DNA from: an uncultured Prevotellaceae bacterium
Lineage (GTDB): Bacteria > Bacteroidota > Bacteroidia > Bacteroidales > Bacteroidaceae
NCBI GenBank assembly: GCA_946407325.1
Contig: CAMJNN010000028.1
Span: 1-12,502 of the forward strand
Reading direction: 5' to 3'
DNA length: 12,502 nt
In this document: positions 6,840 through 12,502 of the stretch, one piece after another
Layout: each line of letters starts with the position of its first letter
Position numbering within the stretch: the stretch's first letter is position 1
Made by a program: the position numbers and the translations under genes
Notes under the pieces: generated by a model
Database searches by the model: none
Seen by the model: only the letters and a program-made list of their open reading frames with translations
Told to the model about the DNA's origin: nothing

Positions 6840-7541
6840 ATGAAATCCATCGTAGTACATAGGATTGCTGTAGCCATGTCCTTGCTATTGTTGATAGCAG
6901 GTGTGGTGGCATACCAGTATCTACGTCATTCCAGGATTTCGCAGACAGAAATATCCAGTTTATATTCCTTGGTACCTGCCGATGCTATTGCTGTGGTGGA
7001 AACTGACGATGTGGTAGCATTTGTGGATGATGTTAGCGAGGGCTCGTTGATTATGGCTTCTCTGCCGACATCCGATATGGTGAATTATTTGCGGGATTAT
7101 GTGCATGAATTTCTGGAGGCATCCCCCCACGGACTCAGTACGCAGCTAAGTAAGGTGTTGCTGAGCTATCATCAACCGGAGAATTCGGTCAATCAGATTC
7201 TCTATTGTAATGTCGAGGATGATGATGCTCCTTTGTTGCAGGCGTTCTTTACCCGTTGTTTTATGAGTCCGGTCAGCGAACCTGAAGTGTTCAGCTATAA
7301 TGGTGAGGATATAGCTGTATATCAGATGGCCGATGGGCATGTACTTTCAGCATACCTTACTGATAACCTGTTAGCACTCAGTTTTAGCAATGAGTTGTTG
7401 CAACAGGTCATTGACGCCCAACAAGAAAGCGGCACGCTTTCCAGCAATGCCGCCTTTATGAATTTGCAAAACACCAAGTCTTCTTTTGCTCGCACAGCTG
7501 TCTATCAAAAGATAGACAACCAGTGGGAGATGAGCTATTAG
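6840..7541 (+). CDS. Membrane-anchored protein of unknown function
   Basis: I do not recognise a firm family. The 233-residue product has one N-terminal transmembrane segment (about residues 8-26), consistent with a signal anchor and a body outside the cytoplasm; no lipobox is present. The SLYSLVPADAIAVVETDDVVAFVDDV opening after the anchor, then short alternating hydrophobic strands such as DNLLALSFSNELLQQVIDA near 175-193, resembles the N-terminal part of large Bacteroidota proteins of the DUF3352 style that are often more than 500 residues. It may therefore be a short variant or a truncated relative, but no broken downstream frame is visible: the sequence after the TAG is the convergent DUF3127 gene. 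It has its own promoter candidate. Its stop interlocks with that gene's stop at 7538-7541. Confidence 0.75.
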   Translation: MKSIVVHRIAVAMSLLLLIAGVVAYQYLRHSRISQTEISSLYSLVPADAIAVVETDDVVAFVDDVSEGSLIMASLPTSDMVNYLRDYVHEFLEASPHGLSTQLSKVLLSYHQPENSVNQILYCNVEDDDAPLLQAFFTRCFMSPVSEPEVFSYNGEDIAVYQMADGHVLSAYLTDNLLALSFSNELLQQVIDAQQESGTLSSNAAFMNLQNTKSSFARTAVYQKIDNQWEMSY

Positions 7542-7921
7542 AATGGCAGATCATCTGCCGGATTGCTCTCACCACCTGCAAATGGTGCAGGTTCTGGAGC
7601 AAATGGTGGTATCGACTCCATTGCTGGCTGGTTCTCTGCAGCACCTTCCTGCACTCTCTCCACTTTCCATGCGCGAATGGTATTGAACCATTTATCTTGC
7701 CACTGACGGGCATCAATGTCGAATGAAACATTGATTTCTTCCCCCATCTGAATATTGAATTGGTCTATCTTGTCGCCACCAAACACCTCAAAGCACATGC
7801 GACGAGGATATTGGTCGTGATTCTCCACTACGTATGACTGAACTTTCCACTCGTTACCCGTTGACTTTGACACACCGGTGCGAGCAGGTAAAATAGCTAT
7901 TACTCTTCCACTAAATTCCAT
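7538..7921 (-). CDS. DUF3127 domain protein with SSB-like C-terminal tip
   Basis: This is a small protein of 127 residues. Residues 1-90 form a compact beta-rich domain opening MEFSGRVIAILPARTGVSKS, with KVQSYVVENHDQYPRRMCFEVFG following; this matches DUF3127, which I recall as a Bacteroidota family with OB-fold character. Residues about 91-120 are a Pro/Ala/Gly/Glu-rich linker. The protein ends NPADDLPF. That order (small OB-like domain, disordered linker, acidic tip ending in a proline-phenylalanine) is the plan of bacterial SSB, whose C-terminus ends DDDIPF and docks repair and replication proteins. A DNA- or SSB-partner-related role is therefore inferred, not shown. It has its own promoter candidate and is separated from upstream rplS by a terminator. 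It overlaps the tail of the convergent 6840 gene. Confidence 0.88.
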   Translation of the reverse strand: MEFSGRVIAILPARTGVSKSTGNEWKVQSYVVENHDQYPRRMCFEVFGGDKIDQFNIQMGEEINVSFDIDARQWQDKWFNTIRAWKVERVQEGAAENQPAMESIPPFAPEPAPFAGGESNPADDLPF

Positions 7922-7948
7922 ATCTTTTTCCTTTTTTATTTAATGATG

Positions 7949-7979
7949 CGAAGTTACATGTTTTTTGTGAGATTACCAA
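7949..7979 (-). promoter_or_regulatory. Candidate promoter for the DUF3127 gene
   Basis: Read on the minus strand, TTG (7979-7977) and TAACTTCG (7956-7949) are 20 bases apart. The -7 box differs from TAnnTTTG at one position. It lies between the rplS terminator and the DUF3127 start and would give a leader of roughly 20 bases. Confidence 0.45.
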
Positions 7980-7998
7980 TCGTTTCCTCCAAATAAAT

Positions 7999-8029
7999 AA
8001 GAGGAGTGCTCAAATAGATCACTCCTCTT
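7999..8029 (-). terminator. Intrinsic terminator of rplS
   Basis: A perfect 10-bp stem pairs 8020-8029 with 7999-8008, with an 11-base loop. On the minus strand the stem is followed by the U-rich stretch ATTTATTT. It begins 24 bases past the rplS stop, so it separates the ribosomal protein transcript from the DUF3127 gene. Confidence 0.85.
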
Positions 8030-8053
8030 GTACTTTTCTTTGAGAGGGAAGAA

Positions 8054-8428
8054 TTAAGCCTCAGCAGCTGCTGACTTAGTGTTGACTCTCTTCTCCTTGA
8101 TGCGAGCTTTCTTACCAGTGAGTTTACGCAGGTAATACAGCTTAGCGCGACGTACCTTACCTACCTTGTTTACTTCGATGCTCTCAATGTGCGGAGACTC
8201 GATAGGGAAAATACGCTCAACACCTACGGTGCCTGACATCTTGCGAACGGTGAAACGCTTCTTCTCACCATGACCGCAAATCTTGATAACAATACCACGA
8301 TACTGCTGTACACGCTCCTTGTTACCTTCCACGATACGATATGCTACAGTTACAGTATCACCAGCCTTGAACTGAGGATAGGTCTTGCCAGTAGCAAATG
8401 CTTCTTCTGCAATTTTAAGTAAATCCAT
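8054..8428 (-). CDS. rplS: 50S ribosomal protein L19
   Basis: This is L19, which binds 23S rRNA at the 30S-50S interface. The 124-residue product shows the family hallmarks: an N-terminal helix, [22 protein letters not shown] (about 20-41), [13 protein letters not shown] (42-54), [28 protein letters not shown] (about 59-86) and the signature [13 protein letters not shown] (88-100). It is slightly longer than E. coli L19 (about 115) because of an Ala/Glu-ending C-terminal tail (KSAAAEA). The start at 8428 is the only sensible Met. In many bacteria rplS is in the rpsP-rimM-trmD-rplS operon; here it appears monocistronic, with its own promoter candidate, a structured leader and a hairpin terminator. 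Confidence 0.97.
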   Translation of the reverse strand: MDLLKIAEEAFATGKTYPQFKAGDTVTVAYRIVEGNKERVQQYRGIVIKICGHGEKKRFTVRKMSGTVGVERIFPIESPHIESIEVNKVGKVRRAKLYYLRKLTGKKARIKEKRVNTKSAAAEA

Positions 8429-8456
8429 CTTCTTAATTGTATAAATTGTTTGTAAC

Positions 8457-8508
8457 TACGCAACATACCAGGCCTCATCGTGGGATGTATCCTGACAGCG
8501 ATTGCGCA
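8457..8508 (-). promoter_or_regulatory. Structured 5' leader of rplS (possible L19 autoregulatory element)
   Basis: On the minus-strand RNA a single extended hairpin can form. P1 pairs TGCGCAA (8508-8502) with TTGCGTA (8463-8457), 7 bp with one G-U. P2 pairs TGTCAGG (8497-8491) with CCTGGTA (8472-8466), 7 bp with two G-U. P3 pairs CATC (8487-8484) with GATG (8479-8476) around the loop CCAC. The helices are properly nested with small internal loops and end about 28 bases before the start codon. Ribosomal protein leaders of this size are known in Bacteroidota. Binding by L19 is inference. Confidence 0.5.
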
Positions 8509-8518
8509 AAAGCGGGTG

Positions 8519-8551
8519 CAAAGTTGCGAAAAAAAAGACAAATATGCAAAT
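8519..8551 (-). promoter_or_regulatory. Candidate promoter for rplS
   Basis: On the minus strand TTTG (8551-8548) and AACTTTTG (8526-8519) are 21 bases apart. The -7 box misses the TAnnTTTG consensus only at its first base. Initiation would fall near 8512, just upstream of the hairpin at 8457-8508, giving a leader of about 85 bases. Confidence 0.45.
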
Positions 8552-8569
8552 GTTTTCTACTTTTTTGTT

Positions 8570-8577
8570 AACTTTGA
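8570..8577 (+). promoter_or_regulatory. Candidate -7 element for the split 5'-nucleotidase operon
   Basis: TAACTTTG fits TAnnTTTG exactly and lies 21 bases before the ATG at 8599. No good -33 TTG is seen at the usual distance; the upstream stretch is A/T-rich. It diverges from the rplS promoter within the 170-base intergenic region 8429-8598. Confidence 0.5.
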
Positions 8578-8598
8578 AGCAAATAACTTAAAAAGTCT

Positions 8599-9372
8599 AT
8601 GAGGAAAAGAACTACACAATGGGGCTTGGGGCTCATGCTCTGTGCCTTATTGTTGATAAGTGGATGCAAGAGTCACTATGTGGTGACCGATGTGCAAAGC
8701 AGCAGAATAGCCATTGATGCTACCCTTGATGCTATACAGAGTCAAGAAGCCGTGCAGCTGATAGCACCCTATCGTGCCAGTATTGATAGTATGATGAACA
8801 CTGTATTGGGACAAAGCGAGATAGCGATGGACCGCAGACGACCAGAGTGCTTGTTGGGCAATCTGGTGGCAGAGGTGTTGCGTCTGAGTGCGGCTCGTGT
8901 ATTGGGCCAACCTGCTGATATGGGATTGATTAATATTGGTGGCCTTCGTGCTGATGTGGGGGCAGGTGACTTCACCGTGAGCAATGCCTTCGAGGTGTTG
9001 CCGTTTGAGAACTCCCTCTGTGTACTTACCCTCAAAGGCTCCGACATGAAAGAGCTGATGGCAAATATTGCCACGCGAGGTGGTGAGGGCATCAGCGGTG
9101 CTACGCTGGTGTTCAATGGCAAGAACGAGGTGGTGGAAGCTACGGTGCAAGGACAACCTATCGACGACAACCGCATGTACACCATAGGTACTATCGACTA
9201 TCTCTCCGAGGGCAACGACGGTTTGCATGCTTTGCCCAAGGCGGTTAAGAAAGATTGTCCCGATGGACTTACCTTGCGTAGCCTGTTTATCAACTATGTT
9301 CAGGAACAAACCAAGTTGGGGAAGAAGATTACCTCCCAACTCGATGGTAGAATTAAACAAATTGATAATTAA
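8599..9372 (+). CDS. 5'-nucleotidase C-terminal domain lipoprotein
   Basis: This 257-residue lipoprotein consists of only the C-terminal (substrate-binding) domain of UshA-type 5'-nucleotidases. The signal has a basic start, a hydrophobic core and the lipobox ISGC with Cys23. Domain features are RRRPECLLGNLVAEVL (about 79-94), the hallmark INIGGLRADVGAGDFTV (about 111-127) and FEVLPFENSLCVLTL (about 131-145). YLSEGNDGL near 200-208 stands where full-length enzymes have the aromatic-xx-GGDG loop that stacks on the nucleobase. It has no metallophosphatase domain; that is encoded by the next gene, 5 bases downstream, so the two probably act together outside the cytoplasm on nucleotides. The start at 8599 gives a good lipoprotein signal. 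Confidence 0.9.
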   Translation: MRKRTTQWGLGLMLCALLLISGCKSHYVVTDVQSSRIAIDATLDAIQSQEAVQLIAPYRASIDSMMNTVLGQSEIAMDRRRPECLLGNLVAEVLRLSAARVLGQPADMGLINIGGLRADVGAGDFTVSNAFEVLPFENSLCVLTLKGSDMKELMANIATRGGEGISGATLVFNGKNEVVEATVQGQPIDDNRMYTIGTIDYLSEGNDGLHALPKAVKKDCPDGLTLRSLFINYVQEQTKLGKKITSQLDGRIKQIDN

Positions 9373-9381
9373 GGATTATGA
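9361..9381 (+). repeat. Weak heptamer run at the metallophosphatase start
   Basis: ATTGATA, ATTAAGG and ATTATGA are three adjacent 7-mers sharing the ATT opening. They contain the stop of the upstream gene (9370-9372) and the ATG of the next (9378). The first unit is close to units of the array at 4988-5015. On its own the match is weak. Confidence 0.35.
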
Positions 9382-10244
9382 AGACACGAATTTTAAGCAT
9401 ATTACTTGTTTTAGCATTTTCAATTCTCAATTCTCCATTTTCAATTTTAAGTGCTCAGAAGCAGCTATATGTATTGCATAGCAGCGACACCCACAGTCGT
9501 ATAGACCCAATTGAGGCCAGTACCTCTGCGAGAAACGCCAATATGGGAGGTGTGGCTCGCAGGGCCGGATTGGTAAATCAGTTCCGTCAGCAACATCCTG
9601 AAATGTTGTTATTCGACAGTGGTGATATCTCGCAAGGTACTCCCTATTATAACCTCTACCAAGGTGAGGTAGAGATCAAGTCCATGAACCTGATGAAGTA
9701 TGATGCCATGACCATTGGTAACCATGAGTTCGATTTCGGACTTGACAATATGGCTCGCCTTTTCAAGATGGCCAATTTCCCTGTGATATGTTCCAACTAC
9801 GACTTTGAAGGTACCGTACTCGAAGGTTTGGTGAAACCCTATGCGGTGTTCAAGCGCAATGGAGTGAAGATTGGTGTCTTTGCACTCTGTCCGCAGCTCG
9901 AAGGCTTGGTGCAACAAAGCAAGTGTGAGGGTATTGTCTATCACAAGCCTGCTGCGGTGGCCAATCGCATGGTGATGATTCTTCGCGAACAGGAAAAGTG
10001 TGATGTGGTGATATGCCTCTCGCATTTGGGCATTGTACAGAACCCTGGGGTGGATGATGTGTATGATAATGCCATCCTGCCACAGACACATGGCATTGAC
10101 CTGGTGCTGGGAGGACATACGCACACCTTCTTAGAGAAACCCCGAATGGTGAAGGATGCTGACGGCCATGAGGTGCCTGTGATGCATATTGGCAACAATG
10201 GGGTGTATCTCAGCCAGACAGTCATCACCTTAAATAAGAAATAA
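9378..10244 (+). CDS. Secreted metallophosphatase (5'-nucleotidase N-terminal domain)
   Basis: This 288-residue calcineurin-like phosphoesterase matches the N-terminal catalytic domain of UshA-type 5'-nucleotidases. All metal motifs are present: SDTH (D37, H39), DSGDISQGTP with D83, GNHEFDFG with N115, H116 and E117, SHLG with H216, and GGHTHT with H247 and H249. The protein stops after the catalytic domain; the nucleotide-binding domain is the separate upstream lipoprotein gene. A Sec signal peptide occupies about residues 1-26, likely cleaved after LSA, and its hydrophobic core is encoded by a heptamer repeat. There is no lipobox, so it should be periplasmic and soluble. Substrates may be 5'-nucleotides or other phosphoesters. 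The GH3 fusion gene starts 27 bases later without a visible terminator. Confidence 0.92.
   Translation: MKTRILSILLVLAFSILNSPFSILSAQKQLYVLHSSDTHSRIDPIEASTSARNANMGGVARRAGLVNQFRQQHPEMLLFDSGDISQGTPYYNLYQGEVEIKSMNLMKYDAMTIGNHEFDFGLDNMARLFKMANFPVICSNYDFEGTVLEGLVKPYAVFKRNGVKIGVFALCPQLEGLVQQSKCEGIVYHKPAAVANRMVMILREQEKCDVVICLSHLGIVQNPGVDDVYDNAILPQTHGIDLVLGGHTHTFLEKPRMVKDADGHEVPVMHIGNNGVYLSQTVITLNKK
9420..9447 (+). repeat. Heptamer tandem repeat (TCAATTY, four units) inside a signal-peptide coding region
   Basis: Units TCAATTC, TCAATTC, TCCATTT and TCAATTT run without gaps; a degenerate unit (AGCATTT) precedes them at 9413-9419. The run encodes the FSILNSPFSIL part of the signal peptide, so the protein shows a 7-residue echo (FSILNSP, FSILSAQ). 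Gain or loss of one unit would shift the reading frame; only changes of three units would keep it. Confidence 0.7.
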
Positions 10245-10271
10245 ATAAGATATTTGTTGGATAGAGATAAA

Positions 10272-12502
10272 ATGAAAAGACTACTGTTCCTTTTGCTGGC
10301 TGTGCTGCTCTGCAGTGCGAAAATCGAGACTGAAGGGCTTAACCGTCCTTCACCTGCACCCTATGACCCCAAAGAGAGTCAGTTTGGCAGAATAATCAAT
10401 GCCGATGGCAGGGCATCTGCATGGGCCGATTCTGTGATGCAGACCTTAGATCTTCGTGGACGCATCGGACAGTTGTTCGTTTATAAAGTGGCTCCCGAGA
10501 GAACAACGGCCAACCTGCAGCTCATCAAAAAGGTGGTGCAAGACTATAAGATTGGTGGACTGCTTTTCTCTGGTGGCGTGTTGCAGAACCAAGCCATACT
10601 TACCAACGAGGCACAAAACCTGGCTGAAGTACCTCTTATGATTACCCTCGACGGCGAATGGGGCTTGGCCATGCGCCTTAAACCTTCGCCTGTCTTCCCC
10701 AAGAACCGCATCTTAGGCAATATCACCGATGAGAGCCTGTTGTATGAGTATGGCAAGGAAGTGGCACGCGAGAGTCGTCTGATGGGTATCACCGTCAACT
10801 TTGCTCCTGTGGCCGATGTGGATATCAACCCTAACAACCCCGTTATCAACGTTCGTTCTTTTGGCGAAGACCCACACAGGGTAGCCAAGCAGGTGATAGC
10901 CTATAGCAAAGGCCTCCAAGACGGTGGGGTGGTGGCTGTGGCCAAGCATTTCCCAGGTCATGGTGATACCGATGTCGATTCGCACCAGGCTTTGCCTGTA
11001 CTCAACTTTACCCGCGAACGCCTCGACAGTGTCGAACTGGTGCCATTCAAAGAGGCTTTTGCAGCTGGCATCGATGGCGTGATGGTAGGACACTTGGATA
11101 TACCTTCTCTTACCGAGCGCAAAGGACTTGCTTCATCGTTGTCTCACAACATAGTTGCTGACTTACTGACCAAGGAACTGGGTTTCAGTGGTTTGAAATT
11201 CACCGATGCTTTGGAGATGAAAGGCGCCATCAACGGAGGTTCTGCTTCTTTGCAGGCGCTGCAAGCAGGCAACGATATGTTGTTGGTACCCACAGCCATT
11301 GGCGCTGAGATGGATGCCATCCTCAATGCAGTAGCCAAAGGGCAAGTCAAGGAAGGGGATATTAACCTGCATTGCAAAAAGGTGCTGATGTATAAATATG
11401 TGCTGGGCCTTACTGAAAAGCCAAACATCCAGATTTCTGGCTTGGAACAACGCATCAATACCCCCGAGGCTAACGATCTGGTGAATCGCTTGTCGCAGGC
11501 AGCGGTTGTGCTGGTAGGCAATAGTCGTCCGTCGTTGCCTATCGATAGCAGCGAAGGTGAGGTGGTGGTGCTCAATCTGGGCAATCGTTCAGCAGCCATC
11601 AATTCGTTTGTCGATGAACTATCCAAGCGTGTAAAGGTAAAGACCATTGGCTTGCCAGCAGAGAATACGGCGGCATCCCGTCAGCAAATCATCCGCCAGC
11701 TGGGTGGCTATAAGCGTGTGATTGTTGCTGTGACCGACAAGAATACCAATGCCTTCCAACCTTTCTTCAATGAATACAAACCTACCAGTGCTGTGGTGTC
11801 GGTGTTCTTCATTGCCCAGAAGGACGTGGCCAAGCTGCCTCAGGCTGTGCAGCTGGCTGATGCCGTGATCATTGCTCATGATAATACAGAGGCCATTCAG
11901 CAACATGTGGCGAAGGCCATGGTGGGCGAGGCTTCCATTACGGGCCGACTTTCAACCTCTATAGGAAAGCTGATGAGGGCAGGGCAGGGTACTGACCTCC
12001 TGGCAAACAAGTTGCCGGTATATTCTCCTGAAGACTTCGGCATTGATGCCGAGAAACTGCAAGCCATCGATACCTTGGCGTTGCTGGGCATTCGTGAGAA
12101 GGCCTTTCCTGGTTGTCAGGTGGTGGTGATGAAACAGGGGCATACCATATACAATAAAGTGTTTGGCCACCACACGTATGAGGGTGTGCAAGGAAAGCCC
12201 GTCCAGCCTGTCAGACCTACAGATGTATATGATTTGGCTTCTATGACCAAGACTACCGCCACGTTGTTGGCCGTCATGAAGCTCTATGACCAAGGTAAGA
12301 TTAATCTTACCGAACGAGTATCTACTTATCTTCCTTATCTCAAAGGCACCGATAAGCAAACCATCACTGTGCGCAGTTTACTGTATCATGAGTCGGGCTT
12401 GCCTGCTTCCATCTCTTTTTATCGTGAAGCCATCGATAAGGAGAGTTACGAAGGCAATATCTTGAGCAACAGGCGTGACCGTCTGCATACCGTACAGATA
12501 GC
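10272..12502 (+). CDS. NagZ-type GH3 beta-N-acetylglucosaminidase fused to a beta-lactamase-family serine hydrolase (3' truncated by window)
   Basis: The frame is open from the ATG at 10272 to the window end, 743 codons with no stop. A signal peptide (MKRLLFLLLAVLLCSA, likely cleaved after residue 16) targets it out of the cytoplasm. The GH3 domain (about 45-335) carries the NagZ signature KHFPGHGDTDVDSH (225-238), whose D236/H238 match the Asp-His acid-base dyad of B. subtilis NagZ; the nucleophile is D312 in FTDALEMKGA. Residues about 340-585 fit the second alpha/beta domain. From about 590 a serine beta-lactamase/penicillin-binding-like domain begins, with the SxxK motif SMTK (657-660) after DLA and LLYHESGLP (703-711). 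In B. subtilis the same two activities are separate neighbours, NagZ and the amidase AmiE, in muropeptide salvage. The fusion is therefore inferred to remove GlcNAc and stem peptides from wall fragments. Further serine-hydrolase motifs lie beyond the window. Confidence 0.92.
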   Translation, partial: MKRLLFLLLAVLLCSAKIETEGLNRPSPAPYDPKESQFGRIINADGRASAWADSVMQTLDLRGRIGQLFVYKVAPERTTANLQLIKKVVQDYKIGGLLFSGGVLQNQAILTNEAQNLAEVPLMITLDGEWGLAMRLKPSPVFPKNRILGNITDESLLYEYGKEVARESRLMGITVNFAPVADVDINPNNPVINVRSFGEDPHRVAKQVIAYSKGLQDGGVVAVAKHFPGHGDTDVDSHQALPVLNFTRERLDSVELVPFKEAFAAGIDGVMVGHLDIPSLTERKGLASSLSHNIVADLLTKELGFSGLKFTDALEMKGAINGGSASLQALQAGNDMLLVPTAIGAEMDAILNAVAKGQVKEGDINLHCKKVLMYKYVLGLTEKPNIQISGLEQRINTPEANDLVNRLSQAAVVLVGNSRPSLPIDSSEGEVVVLNLGNRSAAINSFVDELSKRVKVKTIGLPAENTAASRQQIIRQLGGYKRVIVAVTDKNTNAFQPFFNEYKPTSAVVSVFFIAQKDVAKLPQAVQLADAVIIAHDNTEAIQQHVAKAMVGEASITGRLSTSIGKLMRAGQGTDLLANKLPVYSPEDFGIDAEKLQAIDTLALLGIREKAFPGCQVVVMKQGHTIYNKVFGHHTYEGVQGKPVQPVRPTDVYDLASMTKTTATLLAVMKLYDQGKINLTERVSTYLPYLKGTDKQTITVRSLLYHESGLPASISFYREAIDKESYEGNILSNRRDRLHTVQI

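Noticed and set aside
8647..9360. Long open frame of 237 codons on the minus strand
   Set aside because: It lies wholly antisense to the 5'-nucleotidase C-domain gene, whose protein matches its family throughout. The antisense translation is rich in His, Gln and Ser and shows no recognisable motif.
9609..10124. Open frame of 171 codons on the minus strand
   Set aside because: It is antisense to the metallophosphatase gene, in which every catalytic motif is intact.
8599..10244. A single 5'-nucleotidase gene broken by frameshift
   Set aside because: The domain order is reversed and each part has its own start codon and signal peptide, so these are two genuine genes.
11144..11647. Open frame of 167 codons on the minus strand
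   Set aside because: It is antisense to the GH3 fusion gene; the Ser/Thr-rich translation matches nothing I recognise.
1..12502. Mobile elements, CRISPR, tRNA or rRNA genes, or a defence island
   Set aside because: No transposase, integrase, direct-repeat/spacer pattern, cloverleaf-like sequence or rRNA stretch was found. All genes are recognisable housekeeping, metabolic or envelope functions, apart from the uncharacterised ones listed.

Overview
This 12.5-kb window looks like a chromosomal core region of a Bacteroidales bacterium, probably Prevotella- or Bacteroides-like. The evidence is protein family content (DUF4348-type lipoprotein, DUF3127 protein, separate metallophosphatase and 5'-nucleotidase C-domain genes, a NagZ/beta-lactamase-type fusion), the near absence of Shine-Dalgarno sequences, and several matches to the Bacteroidota -7 promoter element TAnnTTTG. 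No tRNA, rRNA, CRISPR array, integrase or transposase was seen. The genus is inferred, not proven.

Layout. (1) 1-1791, plus strand: the 3' end of aspartate kinase lysC, a GC hairpin, then lysA; these are the first and last steps from aspartate to lysine through meso-DAP. A 12-bp hairpin at 1816-1845 separates lysA from the convergent kbl. (2) 1866-4131: kbl (minus) and an SDR-type L-threonine dehydrogenase (plus) diverge from a 121-nt intergenic region. Together they make the two-step threonine-to-glycine route. (3) 3175-6772: the threonine dehydrogenase leads a tight plus-strand run with a lipoprotein (4-nt ATGA overlap), murB and a PhnP-like metallo-beta-lactamase-fold phosphodiesterase. 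(4) 6840-7541: a membrane-anchored protein of unknown function with its own promoter; its stop interlocks with that of a convergent DUF3127 gene. (5) 7538-8551, minus strand: the DUF3127 protein, which has an SSB-like C-terminal tip, and rplS (L19) with a hairpin terminator and a structured 5' leader. (6) 8599 to the end, plus strand: a 5'-nucleotidase encoded as two separate secreted proteins in inverted order, followed by a NagZ-type GH3/beta-lactamase-family fusion cut off by the window edge.

Functionally, the window mixes amino-acid metabolism of the aspartate family with cell-wall synthesis (lysC/lysA for DAP, murB) and probable muropeptide and nucleotide salvage outside the cytoplasm (GH3 fusion, split 5'-nucleotidase). 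I see no clear new defence or mobile system. The most notable items are the SSB-like tail of the DUF3127 protein, a hairpin in the rplS leader, the split and inverted 5'-nucleotidase, the GH3/serine-hydrolase fusion, and short heptamer tandem repeats lying exactly on gene starts (4988-5015, 9361-9381, 9420-9447). One of these repeats encodes part of a signal peptide.
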